A stretch of DNA of 7,477 bases from Candidatus Stahliibacteriota bacterium (lineage in GTDB: Bacteria > Hydrothermota > Tepidihabitantia > SM23-42): the NCBI GenBank assembly GCA_030613445.1, contig JAUWLY010000135.1, positions 1 to 7,477 on the forward strand. The letters are read 5' to 3'. Positions 1-6,875 of this stretch are shown here, in pieces (within the stretch, counting starts at the first letter, position 1; each line of letters opens with the position of its first letter). The translations under genes were made by a program, and so were the position numbers. The notes beneath the pieces are model-generated. The model searched no databases, had not been told where the DNA came from, and saw only the letters and a list, made by a program, of their open reading frames with translations.

Positions 1-767
1 GTCAGAAAAAACCGTTTGATAACAAGCAGGTCAGGCAAGCTCTCGCACATGCTATTAACACAAGCCAATTAGTGAACATGTTTTTCAAAGGTTCTGTAAT
101 AAGGGCAAAAGGGGTTTTTCCACCTTCAATGGAAGTCTTTAATCACCGTTTGGAAGGTTACAAATTTGATCCGGCGACAAGCAAAAGGTTGCTGAGCGAA
201 GCCGGCTTTCCCAATGGTTTGCCCAGTATATATGCGCTCGATACAAGTGACACACCAGCCGCAATAAAACAGGCGGAGTTCATCAAAACGAGCCTTATGG
301 CAATTGGGGTACGCATCGATATAAACCCTATGCCATGGCAAAATTTGATTGAACGTACTTATGCCTGCGAATCCACACTTTCTTTTCGGGGTTGGGTTAG
401 CGATAATGGTGATCCTGATAACTTTGTGTATCCTCTGTTCCACTCGGCATCACGTGGCAGACCAGGTAACACATTTTTCTTTTCTTCCTCTGAAATTGAC
501 CATGATATTGATCAAGCACGAAAAATACGCAACTTGAACCAAAGAATTAGTTTGTACCGACAGATTGAGAAAAAGATACTGGATGAAGCACCCGGTGTCT
601 TTTTCTTCCATCGACTTCGAAGTCTCGCGGTACAACCGGATATTTTAGGAATTAAACCACATCCCCTGGGGTTGGTGAGGACAAAATATGTTTGTCCATT
701 AGGAAAACGCTACTCAATTCCAGCCCAACCCGCCAATCGGGAGGAAAGAATTGCTAATATGGTTTAG
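1..767 (+). CDS. ABC transporter extracytoplasmic solute-binding protein, family 5 (peptide/nickel type), C-terminal part
   Basis: The 5' end lies outside the window; the frame is open from base 3, giving 254 codons to the TAG at 765-767. It begins within the conserved family 5 segment seen as FDNKQVRQALAHAIN, followed by the GYKFDPATSKRLLSEAGFPNG block (fraying DP..A..LL.EAG in relatives), the GWVSDNGDPDNFVYPLF motif, and near the end EAPGVFFFHR and IKPHPLGLVR. These are typical of the C-terminal lobe of SBP_bac_5 (DppA/OppA-like) proteins, which capture oligopeptides or other small solutes outside the cytoplasmic membrane and hand them to an ABC permease. The substrate cannot be told from this part. 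A GTG at 72 is internal, because homology continues upstream of it. About 20 polar residues follow the last conserved motif. The next gene starts 20 bases downstream, so the two are probably co-transcribed. No permease or ATPase gene is present downstream, so the transporter genes must lie upstream or elsewhere. Confidence 0.9.
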   Translation, partial: QKKPFDNKQVRQALAHAINTSQLVNMFFKGSVIRAKGVFPPSMEVFNHRLEGYKFDPATSKRLLSEAGFPNGLPSIYALDTSDTPAAIKQAEFIKTSLMAIGVRIDINPMPWQNLIERTYACESTLSFRGWVSDNGDPDNFVYPLFHSASRGRPGNTFFFSSSEIDHDIDQARKIRNLNQRISLYRQIEKKILDEAPGVFFFHRLRSLAVQPDILGIKPHPLGLVRTKYVCPLGKRYSIPAQPANREERIANMV

Positions 768-777
768 GCGAAACCAT

Positions 778-783
778 AGGGGG
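778..783 (+). promoter_or_regulatory. Ribosome binding site of the coiled-coil gene
   Basis: AGGGGG lies four bases before the ATG at 788. It supports that start over any later Met and shows the gene is translated independently of the solute-binding protein gene ending at 767. Confidence 0.6.
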
Positions 784-787
784 TAAA

Positions 788-2707
788 ATGGCAAAGAAAG
801 AAGACACCGATATTTTAGCTGATCTTGAGAAAAAACTGGGAAAACTCGAAGAGGTTGAAAGTGGTCTTGATGTAAAGAAAAAAGAACTCAAAGAAATGGA
901 AGATAAGATCGCCGATGCATATTCGTCTCAGATGGAAATAGCCGACGAGCTTGAGGATCTTAAAAAGAAAGTTGAAAACCTTAGGAAAGAAGAAAGGACA
1001 CTTAAGGAATCCATAAAATCAAGCGGCAAAGATGCCAGGAAGGTCGACTCAACGCAAAAAGATATTAATAGACTTTCCGCAGAAAAAGAAAAACTTGAAA
1101 AGAATTTAAAGGATTTTAGAAAAGATGTTGACCGGCTCAGTGGAGAAAAAGGTAAGCTCGACGGTCAGATGAAAGAAATGAGAAGCCGCCACGCCTCAAT
1201 ATCCAAGGATCTCAATAGCGTAGAAAAAGAACTTGCGAAAACTCAAAAAGGTCAGAATGAGCAGGAAAGACAACACAATAGCATTAAAGTGAAAACCGAA
1301 GAACTGAAAATCGAATACCAGGAAATCGAACAGACCCTCCGCAATGCGCTTGCTGACCTACGGATTACAGAAAAAGACTTGAAAATAATGAATGAAGAGA
1401 AAAATACTCTTGGCAAAGAACTGGATACTGTGAAAAAGAGCCGCGAGAAAGAAAAGCAGCAACATTCAAAACTCAGCGCCGAAGTTGAGTCGCTGACTGA
1501 AACAAAGGAGCAATACGAGAAGGCAATCGAGGACATGAAAACAGAGGAGCCAGAATTAACCACCAAGATCGCCGAGATAAAAGCAGAAATCCAAGAAAAC
1601 ACTGATGCCCTCAAGCAATTAACCGAAGATGTCAGCAACTTGAACGCGGAAAAGCAAAGTCTTGAGAAAGACAACAAGGAACTACTTAAACTTAAAAAAG
1701 AGCACGAGAAGATAAGTGAAGAGCTTAAGAAGATGAGAGAGGAAGAAGCAGAACTCGTCTCGAATATCTCCCAGTTCCAGCTGGAGTTTGGAACCATGGA
1801 AACATCCTTCAAGGAACTCGACGATAAGTACAAAGATATGAGGAAGAAAAATACCGTCCTGGAAAAAGAGCTATCTAAGAACCAACAAGAATCTGATCAG
1901 CTAAGCGACAAGCTCGATGGCATCCGTGAAGAATACAACGAGCTGAAACCACAGGTTGCAGAACTGAGAGAAAAAGAAAAAGAATTGAGGAAAATAGAAC
2001 CCGAGTACGACAGAATAAAACAAGACTTCGATATTCGAAAACAAGAAGCCCAAGAACTAGGTGAATCAATCGAGCTTGCGAAAAAGAAAATCGCCGAGCT
2101 TAAACCAGAAGCCGACAAATACGAAACAATCAACAAGGAACTCCAGGAGAAAAAGACGGAATTGATAAAGGTCGCTGAAGATCTCAAAGAAAAAGAAGCC
2201 AAGTTAAAGGAAATCGAAGGTGATTATCAAGAAATAACAACTTCGTTGCCCAAGATGAAAGAAGAATACGAGGATATCAAATTGGCAGTTGAACAAGACG
2301 AAAAGGTCAAACAATTGCTCGATACTCGTAAGAAAGAATTATCTCTTATCGAAGGGAAAATTACAGAAAGAGATGAGAGGGTAAACAAGCTCACCGAAAA
2401 ACTGGAATTCCTGAAAAAAGAAGAGGAAACATCAGCTGCTCAACTGAAGAAAGAAACAAAAGACCTCCTGAAAGAACGCGATAAGTACAAAACTGAGATC
2501 GATAAAACGACAAAGAATGTTGATGAATTAGATGCCAAGATTGGCGACTTAAAAATAAAACACTCTGAGGTCAAGGGAAGAACAGAAAAAGCCAAAGTCA
2601 TTGAAGCAAATATGATAGCTAAGTTGGATAAAAGACGACAGGAACTCGTTGATATCAATACTGAGATTGAAGACCAAAAGGCGAACCTTAAAGGTAGCAA
2701 ACAATAA
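788..2707 (+). CDS. Long cytoplasmic coiled-coil protein, function unknown
   Basis: A 639-residue protein made almost entirely of Lys/Glu-rich heptad-like sequence from about residue 8 to 633. It has no signal peptide, membrane segment, Cys or Trp, and only five prolines (255, 388, 405, 440, 488), four of them in the second half, which may mark kinks or breaks. Two adjacent 21-residue units (three heptads each) are visible at 92-112 and 113-133, sharing D-[IV]-x-R-L-S-x-E-K-x-K-L. A similar segment pair, LREKEKELRKIEPEYDRI (393-410) and LKEKEAKLKEIEGDYQEI (466-483), also points to internal duplication. No Walker A, Walker B or ABC signature is present, so it is not an SMC/Rad50 ATPase despite the similar look; database hits to SMC, myosin or tropomyosin would be compositional. 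The start at 788 has a good ribosome site. A scaffold, spacer or filament-like role is possible but only inferred. The same frame carries further coiled-coil codons after the stop (2717-2956). Confidence 0.85.
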   Translation: MAKKEDTDILADLEKKLGKLEEVESGLDVKKKELKEMEDKIADAYSSQMEIADELEDLKKKVENLRKEERTLKESIKSSGKDARKVDSTQKDINRLSAEKEKLEKNLKDFRKDVDRLSGEKGKLDGQMKEMRSRHASISKDLNSVEKELAKTQKGQNEQERQHNSIKVKTEELKIEYQEIEQTLRNALADLRITEKDLKIMNEEKNTLGKELDTVKKSREKEKQQHSKLSAEVESLTETKEQYEKAIEDMKTEEPELTTKIAEIKAEIQENTDALKQLTEDVSNLNAEKQSLEKDNKELLKLKKEHEKISEELKKMREEEAELVSNISQFQLEFGTMETSFKELDDKYKDMRKKNTVLEKELSKNQQESDQLSDKLDGIREEYNELKPQVAELREKEKELRKIEPEYDRIKQDFDIRKQEAQELGESIELAKKKIAELKPEADKYETINKELQEKKTELIKVAEDLKEKEAKLKEIEGDYQEITTSLPKMKEEYEDIKLAVEQDEKVKQLLDTRKKELSLIEGKITERDERVNKLTEKLEFLKKEEETSAAQLKKETKDLLKERDKYKTEIDKTTKNVDELDAKIGDLKIKHSEVKGRTEKAKVIEANMIAKLDKRRQELVDINTEIEDQKANLKGSKQ

Positions 2708-2767
2708 CTTGTTTAACTCCAGAGTAAGAAAAAAGAAGCTGTTACACTCGTCGCTAAGCTGGACGGT

Positions 2768-2956
2768 ATGAAGACTAATATTGTCAAATTGAATGGTGAC
2801 AAAAAGAAACTTGATGCAGATATCGCCACGAAGAAAAAAGAACTGGAAAAAATAAAAGTATTCATTGCAAGGTTGCGTGAAGCGCAAGTAGGCTCTAGCA
2901 AAGAGTCTGGTAAGGATTCTGGCAAGACTGATAAAAAACAGCAGATTTCATTTTAG
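2768..2956 (+). CDS. Small coiled-coil ORF, possibly the detached C-terminus of the preceding gene
   Basis: From the first ATG (2768) this encodes 62 residues: a Lys-rich helix containing LNGDKKKLDADIATKKKELE, then a Ser/Gly/Lys-rich hydrophilic tail (VGSSKESGKDSGKTDKK) ending at TAG 2954-2956. It lies in the same frame as the 639-residue coiled-coil gene, which stops at 2705-2707; a second in-frame TAA sits at 2714-2716. The codons between 2717 and 2767 also read as coiled coil (SKKKEAVTLVAKLDG), so coding character begins before the ATG. No convincing ribosome site precedes the ATG: only GGA four bases ahead, too close. The stretch around VAKLDG resembles MIAKLDK near the end of the larger protein. 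It may be a separate small gene, or a remnant cut off by nonsense or paired frameshift changes. I favour the remnant, with modest certainty. Confidence 0.4.
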   Translation: MKTNIVKLNGDKKKLDADIATKKKELEKIKVFIARLREAQVGSSKESGKDSGKTDKKQQISF

Positions 2957-3019
2957 CGACGTGCTCGGACAAACACCTATAGTAGAGGGTATTAAAACCT
3001 TACCCGGACAAATCAAAAC
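2957..3019 (+). other. Short intergenic spacer with a direct repeat and weak hairpin
   Basis: CGGACAAA occurs at 2966-2973 and again at 3005-3012. A weak hairpin, GGGTA (2987-2991) with TACCC (3001-3005), lies between them but is not followed by a T run, so it is not a convincing intrinsic terminator. The following gene has only GGA at 3006-3008 as a weak ribosome site. The yitT-like gene may therefore be read from the upstream transcript, but this is uncertain. Confidence 0.25.
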
Positions 3020-3850
3020 ATGAAGATAATATACATAATTGTCGGTTGTGTGCTATGCGCCCTGAGTTATGCGGCATTCTTGATCCCGCATCAAATCGTC
3101 CCTGGCGGCGTAACCGGGATTGCCATGCTATTGCACTTCTTATACCGTTCGCCAGTAGGTATCATCACGATAATTTTAAATATCCCTCTTTTCCTTGTTG
3201 CCCTCAAAAGTTTGGGGATCCGTTTTGGAGTGAAATCAGTTATTGCAATTCTTATTACTAATATCCTGATCGACTTTTTCATATATACCCTCAAAATAGC
3301 CACACCAACGGACAATGTGATACTTGGTGCACTTTATGGCGGTTTACTTTTAGGACTTGGACTGGGTCTCATCTTTCGCGCCGGAGCAAGTACTGGTGGC
3401 ACGGACATTGCTGGACAACTCCTCACCAGGAAGACCAATTTATCAGTCGGGATGTGGATAATGATCGTCGATTTCGTGGTCATAACCCTGGCTGGTATTA
3501 CTACCGGCTCCATTGAATTAGCGCTTTTAGGCTACCTTGCTCTATTTCTTTCGTCTAAGGTTATCGATCTCGTGCTTGAAGGTATAAACTACGCGCGCGC
3601 CGTCTTCATAATCAGTGATGAGCACGAGAAACTCACTGATGAAATATACGAAAAGATGAAACGGGGCGTTACAATCCTCGATGGATACTCACCATACACA
3701 AAAGAAAAGAAACCGGTTATTATGTGCGTCATCACCAAAAAAGAAACCCACAGCTTCAAATCATTGATCAAAGGGATCGATAACAAAGCATTTGTCATAT
3801 TAACCGATGTATTTGAAGTATTAGGTCAGGGGTTTAGAAGAAGGATTTAA
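3020..3850 (+). CDS. YitT family membrane protein (DUF161/DUF2179)
   Basis: A 276-residue protein of usual family length. The N-terminal two thirds hold about five hydrophobic membrane segments (roughly 3-22, 47-63, 70-90, 100-119, 145-165, with a further hydrophobic stretch at 166-186). Family hallmarks are PGGVTGIA (28-35), the glycine-rich GLLLGLGLGLIFRAGASTGG (108-127, followed by TDI), and VLEG (185-188). The soluble C-terminal part (about 195-276) is the DUF2179 domain, with RGVTILDGYSPYT (215-227), VIMCVI (233-238) and the ending DVFEVLGQGF (263-272). The protein sits in the cytoplasmic membrane. Its molecular role is not established for the family, although related names suggest transport; no substrate should be assigned. 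An in-frame stop lies upstream (2993-2995) and no other Met fits, so the start is 3020 despite a weak ribosome site. It shares a strand with the coiled-coil genes but no functional link is evident. Confidence 0.93.
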   Translation: MKIIYIIVGCVLCALSYAAFLIPHQIVPGGVTGIAMLLHFLYRSPVGIITIILNIPLFLVALKSLGIRFGVKSVIAILITNILIDFFIYTLKIATPTDNVILGALYGGLLLGLGLGLIFRAGASTGGTDIAGQLLTRKTNLSVGMWIMIVDFVVITLAGITTGSIELALLGYLALFLSSKVIDLVLEGINYARAVFIISDEHEKLTDEIYEKMKRGVTILDGYSPYTKEKKPVIMCVITKKETHSFKSLIKGIDNKAFVILTDVFEVLGQGFRRRI

Positions 3851-3890
3851 TGCATTTTAGATTGTAGATTTAAGATTTTAAATTTAATCA
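3851..3890. repeat. AT-rich degenerate short repeat after the YitT gene
   Basis: Several imperfect copies of TAGATTT-like units follow the stop codon (TTTAGATTG, TAGATTTA, AGATTTTA, AATTTAAT). ATTTAA and TTAAAT within it can pair across four bases, but the stem is purely AT and has no adjoining T tract, so it does not look like a standard terminator. It could be a low-complexity tract or a degenerate tandem repeat. Confidence 0.35.
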
Positions 3891-3945
3891 CACCCAAAAT
3901 CCAGATATTGAAATTTACTCGAATATTGTAGTGGTTTGCTCGCTC

Positions 3946-4054
3946 ATCCCGTTTGAAGGGCGAGATCTGTAGATTCTTGGCGAGTCCACGTGACTCTACG
4001 GAGATTCTCGCAAAGCGGAACGAGGTTCTCGGAGATTTATCTTCAAACCGGGAT
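3946..4054. repeat. Palindromic intergenic element with branched hairpin potential
   Basis: Outer arms ATCCCGTTTGAAG (3946-3958) and CTTCAAACCGGGAT (4041-4054) are complementary over 13 pairs with one bulged base. Inside, GCGAGATCT (3960-3968) pairs with AGATTCTCGC (4002-4011) with one bulge, and is extended by GTAGA (3969-3973) with TCTAC (3995-3999). A third small hairpin, CGAG (4021-4024) with CTCG (4028-4031), fills the rest. The element is visibly richer in GC than its AT-rich flanks. Candidates are a REP/BIME- or MITE-like dispersed repeat or a structured RNA; I do not recognise a known family. The minus-strand ORF across it is not protein-like. Confidence 0.55.
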
Positions 4055-4082
4055 TCAAAATAGTTAATAACTTCCTGATCCC

Positions 4083-4110
4083 TTGTAATGCAGTACAATT
4101 GGAATATAAT
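4083..4110 (+). promoter_or_regulatory. Likely housekeeping-type promoter for the PQQ-propeller gene
   Basis: TTGTAA (4083-4088) and a perfect TATAAT (4105-4110) are separated by 16 bases, about 40 bases before the start codon. This would give a short leader of about 35 bases. The -35 box is imperfect and the region is AT-rich, so a chance match is possible. A second AT-rich -10-like stretch (TAATATTATAC) lies just downstream. Confidence 0.45.
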
Positions 4111-4140
4111 CTCATTAGTTTTGTAATATTATACAGAAGA

Positions 4141-4146
4141 AGGAGG
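4141..4146 (+). promoter_or_regulatory. Strong ribosome binding site of the PQQ-propeller gene
   Basis: AGGAGG lies five bases before the ATG at 4152, a near-ideal Shine-Dalgarno site. It fixes the start and suggests efficient translation. Confidence 0.8.
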
Positions 4147-4151
4147 AAGAT

Positions 4152-5573
4152 ATGAAAATCAGAATTATTATTATAGGTCTATTGCTTTTGTGCTTTGGCA
4201 TATCCCAGATCGAAGATGTGCCAAAGTCTAAACAAGCACCCCAAGAAGAAAAGATATCTGATGCCGAAGAACTGATGCGAAGCGGCCCAGAAACAAAGGG
4301 AATCCAACCTCAACCACTCAAATTCAAGACTGGTCGCACTGGCTGGAAAGTACAAATCCCAGGTAACCGTCCATTAGCCACTGTTGCCTATGAAGACGGA
4401 CTCATTTTTGTCGGCGGTGGATATGGCAGCTATGAATTCTATGCGCTAGAAGCTAAAACTGGTAAACTCGCATGGATGTTTAAAACTGGCGATGACGGTC
4501 CTACTGCAGCAGTAGTCAGAAAAGGTTATGTTGTCTTTAATACCGAGTCCTGCATAATTTACGTGCTGAGAGCCAAAACCGGTGAAAAGGTTTGGGAGAA
4601 GTGGCTTGGTGATCCCCTTATGAGCCAGCCAGCAATTGATGACAAGTATGTTTATATGGCATACCCAGGCAATGATGGCTCCCATCATCTTGCGTGTATG
4701 ACTTTGGAAAAAGGCGAAGAGGTCTGGGATGTAAGCATAGCTGGCGATTTGATCTCGGCGCCGGTGATTAATGACGGTTCAGTTTATATTACATGTTTTG
4801 ACGGCACTGTGTATCGCCACAATACAAAAGACGGCAAACTCGTCTGGTCTCAGAAAAAGCAAGCTACGTGTGCGCCGACTATTTACGACAACCGGATTTT
4901 CGTGAGCTTGCGCCAAGAACTAAAAGATGGTGATAAGATCAAACAGTATGAAGGCATGGCAACGCTTGATGACAAAGATGGCGAGCAGCAACAAAAAGAA
5001 CTCTGGTCAAAAAGAGAAGCACCTTATCTTGCCTATGGCCGTCCAACCGCAAAAACCAGTACCCTGTCCGAGCTTGATGCCAGCGTGGGGTTTGGCTCGC
5101 CGCCTGCCGCAGCCAAGCTTGACCAGGCAAAGAGCAATGTCGGTCAGTATTCTGTTGCTGGCTGCTGGGCATACCAAGGGTCAAGACCAGTCATTAAAAA
5201 CGGCTACTCATACAATGCCATGGGTAATGAAATCCAGGCATTGGACGTGACTTCGGGTAAACAGAAATGGTCGAAAAAATACGATGATTTAAGCGAAGAA
5301 GGTATTGGCGGACGGGTTTTTTCACCGCCATCTTATGCCAATAAGAAACTGTTTCTTGGTTCAGGCAGTGGTGATGTTTTCTGCCTTAGAGAAAAAGACG
5401 GCAAAGTTCTCTGGAAAGAAAAGGTCGACGCATCGATCAGCTTTCAACCCGCAGTCGCACACGGTATGGTCTTTATCTCCTGTGATAATGGCATGCTCTA
5501 TGGAATCAATTCTGGTGACGCACAGGACGACGGTTGGTATATGTGGGGAGGAAACTCCGAGCACAATAAGTAA
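4152..5573 (+). CDS. Secreted PQQ-like beta-propeller repeat protein (BamB/quinoprotein-type fold)
   Basis: A 473-residue protein with an N-terminal signal peptide (basic MKIR, hydrophobic core to about residue 18). Cys14 is not preceded by Gly/Ala/Ser, so there is no clear lipobox. A polar linker follows (20-55). Propeller blades are marked by the PQQ repeat signature A-x-D/K-x-x-T/D-G-x-x-x-W ending at Trp108, 148, 192, 232, 285, 373 and 421, with a degenerate eighth at about 451-462, consistent with an eight-bladed propeller. A stretch of about 60 residues between the fifth and sixth motifs (286-345), rich in Ala, Ser and Pro, looks like an insertion. The C-terminus carries WYMWGGNSEHN (462-472), a variant of the W-P-M-x-G-G-N motif that in many such proteins opens the propeller. 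Location is periplasmic or extracellular. Binding of PQQ itself or enzymatic activity is not shown; a BamB-like assembly or scaffold role is one option. Its last 68 bases overlap the convergent glycosyltransferase gene. Confidence 0.88.
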   Translation: MKIRIIIIGLLLLCFGISQIEDVPKSKQAPQEEKISDAEELMRSGPETKGIQPQPLKFKTGRTGWKVQIPGNRPLATVAYEDGLIFVGGGYGSYEFYALEAKTGKLAWMFKTGDDGPTAAVVRKGYVVFNTESCIIYVLRAKTGEKVWEKWLGDPLMSQPAIDDKYVYMAYPGNDGSHHLACMTLEKGEEVWDVSIAGDLISAPVINDGSVYITCFDGTVYRHNTKDGKLVWSQKKQATCAPTIYDNRIFVSLRQELKDGDKIKQYEGMATLDDKDGEQQQKELWSKREAPYLAYGRPTAKTSTLSELDASVGFGSPPAAAKLDQAKSNVGQYSVAGCWAYQGSRPVIKNGYSYNAMGNEIQALDVTSGKQKWSKKYDDLSEEGIGGRVFSPPSYANKKLFLGSGSGDVFCLREKDGKVLWKEKVDASISFQPAVAHGMVFISCDNGMLYGINSGDAQDDGWYMWGGNSEHNK

Positions 5574-6813
5574 GAAGATAAAAGAATCCTTCTACGGCAA
5601 AAGGAAAGATCAGTGGCAATATGAACAACCGGTATCTCGGTATCACGAAAAATACCACGGCGATCAAAGTTGAAAGGATAAAGTATAGGTGAAAAAGGCA
5701 ATACTTCCTGACATCCCTCATTGAATGGATTAAACCTATTATAAAAAAAGGCAACAAAATAAACCACGGCAGCCAATATGCTACTGATCGCGATCCGGGA
5801 TAGGTAAATTTGATCCCCCAGTAATATCCCCAGTAGAAAACGAATTTTCGTAAGGCGAGTTTCAATACTTCTGTTGGATGTTTTGTCATAAACATAAGGG
5901 CTTCGTTCATATAGATCTTGTCCAATTCGAGTTCATACCTCACGCCTGGCCGCAAAGATAATATCTTTTCCCTTTTCTTCGGTGAAATCTGAAATGGAGG
6001 ATCTGTGTATTGACTTCGTGTCCCGGTCGCCTGTGGATTCTGTCCTTGCCAAAGATTGTACCCCCCCTGTGTTGTGAGAGGCACGAATGCATCAAACTGC
6101 TTATAGTTTCTGTACGCCCACGGCGCCCAGATAATAAGGGCTGCTAGTGCAAAAGCAGAAATCCTCTTTGCCCTGCTTGTGCAAAGGATAAGAGAAATCC
6201 ACAAGAGGATAAAGGGCGCATAAAGAATGACCTCGGCTCTTGATAATAGCAAAAGACCAAAAGCTAACCCGGCAAGGAAAAACCATCTTGTCTTTCCTGT
6301 CTTCTCGCCCTTGAATAACAAGAACAAGAGCACGAGATTAATGAACACATATACGTTTGCTGCACTGATTTGACCACAAAGATATACAAGAATAGGATAA
6401 AAACAGAATAAAAGAGCTGACACAAAAGCTGATCTTTCATTGAATTTAAGGGCGACTATCCAGTATAAAACCAAACAACATATAGCTCCGATGAGTGCCT
6501 GGATTATCTCAATGAGAATGACTACATCAAGACCTGTTCCAAATACAAAGCACATCCCAGCAAGAAAGAGAGGGTAGACTGGAGGAATAGTCGCGGTGGG
6601 AAGCGATGCTCTGGGGTTGTGAACAATGTGTTGTACGATCTCTCCGTTATTGTCAACTGAAAAAAAAGAATATCCATGATTATTGAGTAGGTTATGTACT
6701 AGAACACAAAATTCATTTTCCAGTGTTCTGTCACCAGAAGTAATAACTATTGGAATTCGTATGATCAGGGCGAGAAAAAAAATGAAAATGAGAGTTTTTT
6801 TAGATGCGGTCAA
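5506..6813 (-). CDS. GT-C membrane glycosyltransferase, PMT/ArnT-like (family 39 type)
   Basis: A 435-residue polytopic protein with about ten hydrophobic segments (7-25, 78-95, 97-121, 127-146, 150-168, 177-191, 195-212, 217-233, 346-365, 372-391, 394-416). Family features are a first-loop acidic pair in TLENEF (30-35) and the HGYSF block, PPVYPLFLAG (77-86), SRAEVILYAPF (191-201), PWAYRNYKQF followed by GGYNLWQGQNP (231-260), HPTEVLKLALRK (312-323) and PRYRLFILPLIFPF (392-405). Such enzymes use polyprenyl-phosphate sugars to glycosylate protein or lipid on the outer face of the cytoplasmic membrane. The acceptor is unknown, and the soluble region (about 240-340) is short. The start is TTG: an in-frame stop lies at 6835-6837, no ATG lies near, and starting later would lose the first membrane segment and loop. 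It lies 62 bases behind selD on the same strand and may share its transcript. Its 3' end overlaps the PQQ-propeller gene by 68 bases. Confidence 0.88.
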   Translation of the reverse strand: MTASKKTLIFIFFLALIIRIPIVITSGDRTLENEFCVLVHNLLNNHGYSFFSVDNNGEIVQHIVHNPRASLPTATIPPVYPLFLAGMCFVFGTGLDVVILIEIIQALIGAICCLVLYWIVALKFNERSAFVSALLFCFYPILVYLCGQISAANVYVFINLVLLFLLFKGEKTGKTRWFFLAGLAFGLLLLSRAEVILYAPFILLWISLILCTSRAKRISAFALAALIIWAPWAYRNYKQFDAFVPLTTQGGYNLWQGQNPQATGTRSQYTDPPFQISPKKREKILSLRPGVRYELELDKIYMNEALMFMTKHPTEVLKLALRKFVFYWGYYWGIKFTYPGSRSVAYWLPWFILLPFFIIGLIHSMRDVRKYCLFHLYFILSTLIAVVFFVIPRYRLFILPLIFPFAVEGFFYLLTYCARSFLPTYTNRRPVRHQN

Positions 6814-6823
6814 AGTACATCCG

Positions 6824-6828
6824 CTCCC
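6824..6828 (-). promoter_or_regulatory. Ribosome binding site supporting the TTG start of the glycosyltransferase
   Basis: On the minus strand GGGAG stands ten bases before TTG (6813-6811). A nearby ATG (6820-6818) is in another frame and hits a stop after six codons, so the site most likely serves the TTG. Confidence 0.5.
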
Positions 6829-6875
6829 AAAATATCAGTAATCACAAATGGTCATGAATTCTGCGCTATACGGCA

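Noticed and set aside
72..74. GTG at 72 as the start of a short solute-binding protein
   Set aside because: The frame is open to the window edge and conserved family 5 residues precede it, so the gene is cut by the window rather than starting here.
1252..1833. Minus-strand 193-codon ORF rich in Ser, Phe and Leu
   Set aside because: It is the antisense reading of Lys/Glu-rich coiled-coil codons (AAG/GAA/GAG), which yields Ser/Phe/Leu-rich open frames by composition; the plus-strand gene is clearly real.
788..2707. SMC, Rad50 or myosin-like motor identity for the coiled-coil protein
   Set aside because: No Walker A, Walker B or signature motif and no globular head region is present at either end; the resemblance is compositional.
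2987..3005. GGGTA/TACCC hairpin as intrinsic terminator before the YitT gene
   Set aside because: Five pairs with a nine-base loop and no following T tract.
3847..4098. Minus-strand ORF of 83 codons across the intergenic gap
   Set aside because: It covers the palindromic element and the AT-rich tract, so its sequence follows from the repeat; no ribosome site or recognisable protein character was seen.
5634..5658. Small hairpin GGTAT/ATACC downstream of the propeller gene as a terminator
   Set aside because: The stem is only five pairs, lacks a T run on the plus strand and lies within the glycosyltransferase coding region.
5305..5673. Plus-strand 122-codon ORF overlapping the end of the propeller gene
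   Set aside because: It is in a different frame under a well supported propeller repeat region and matches no recognisable family.
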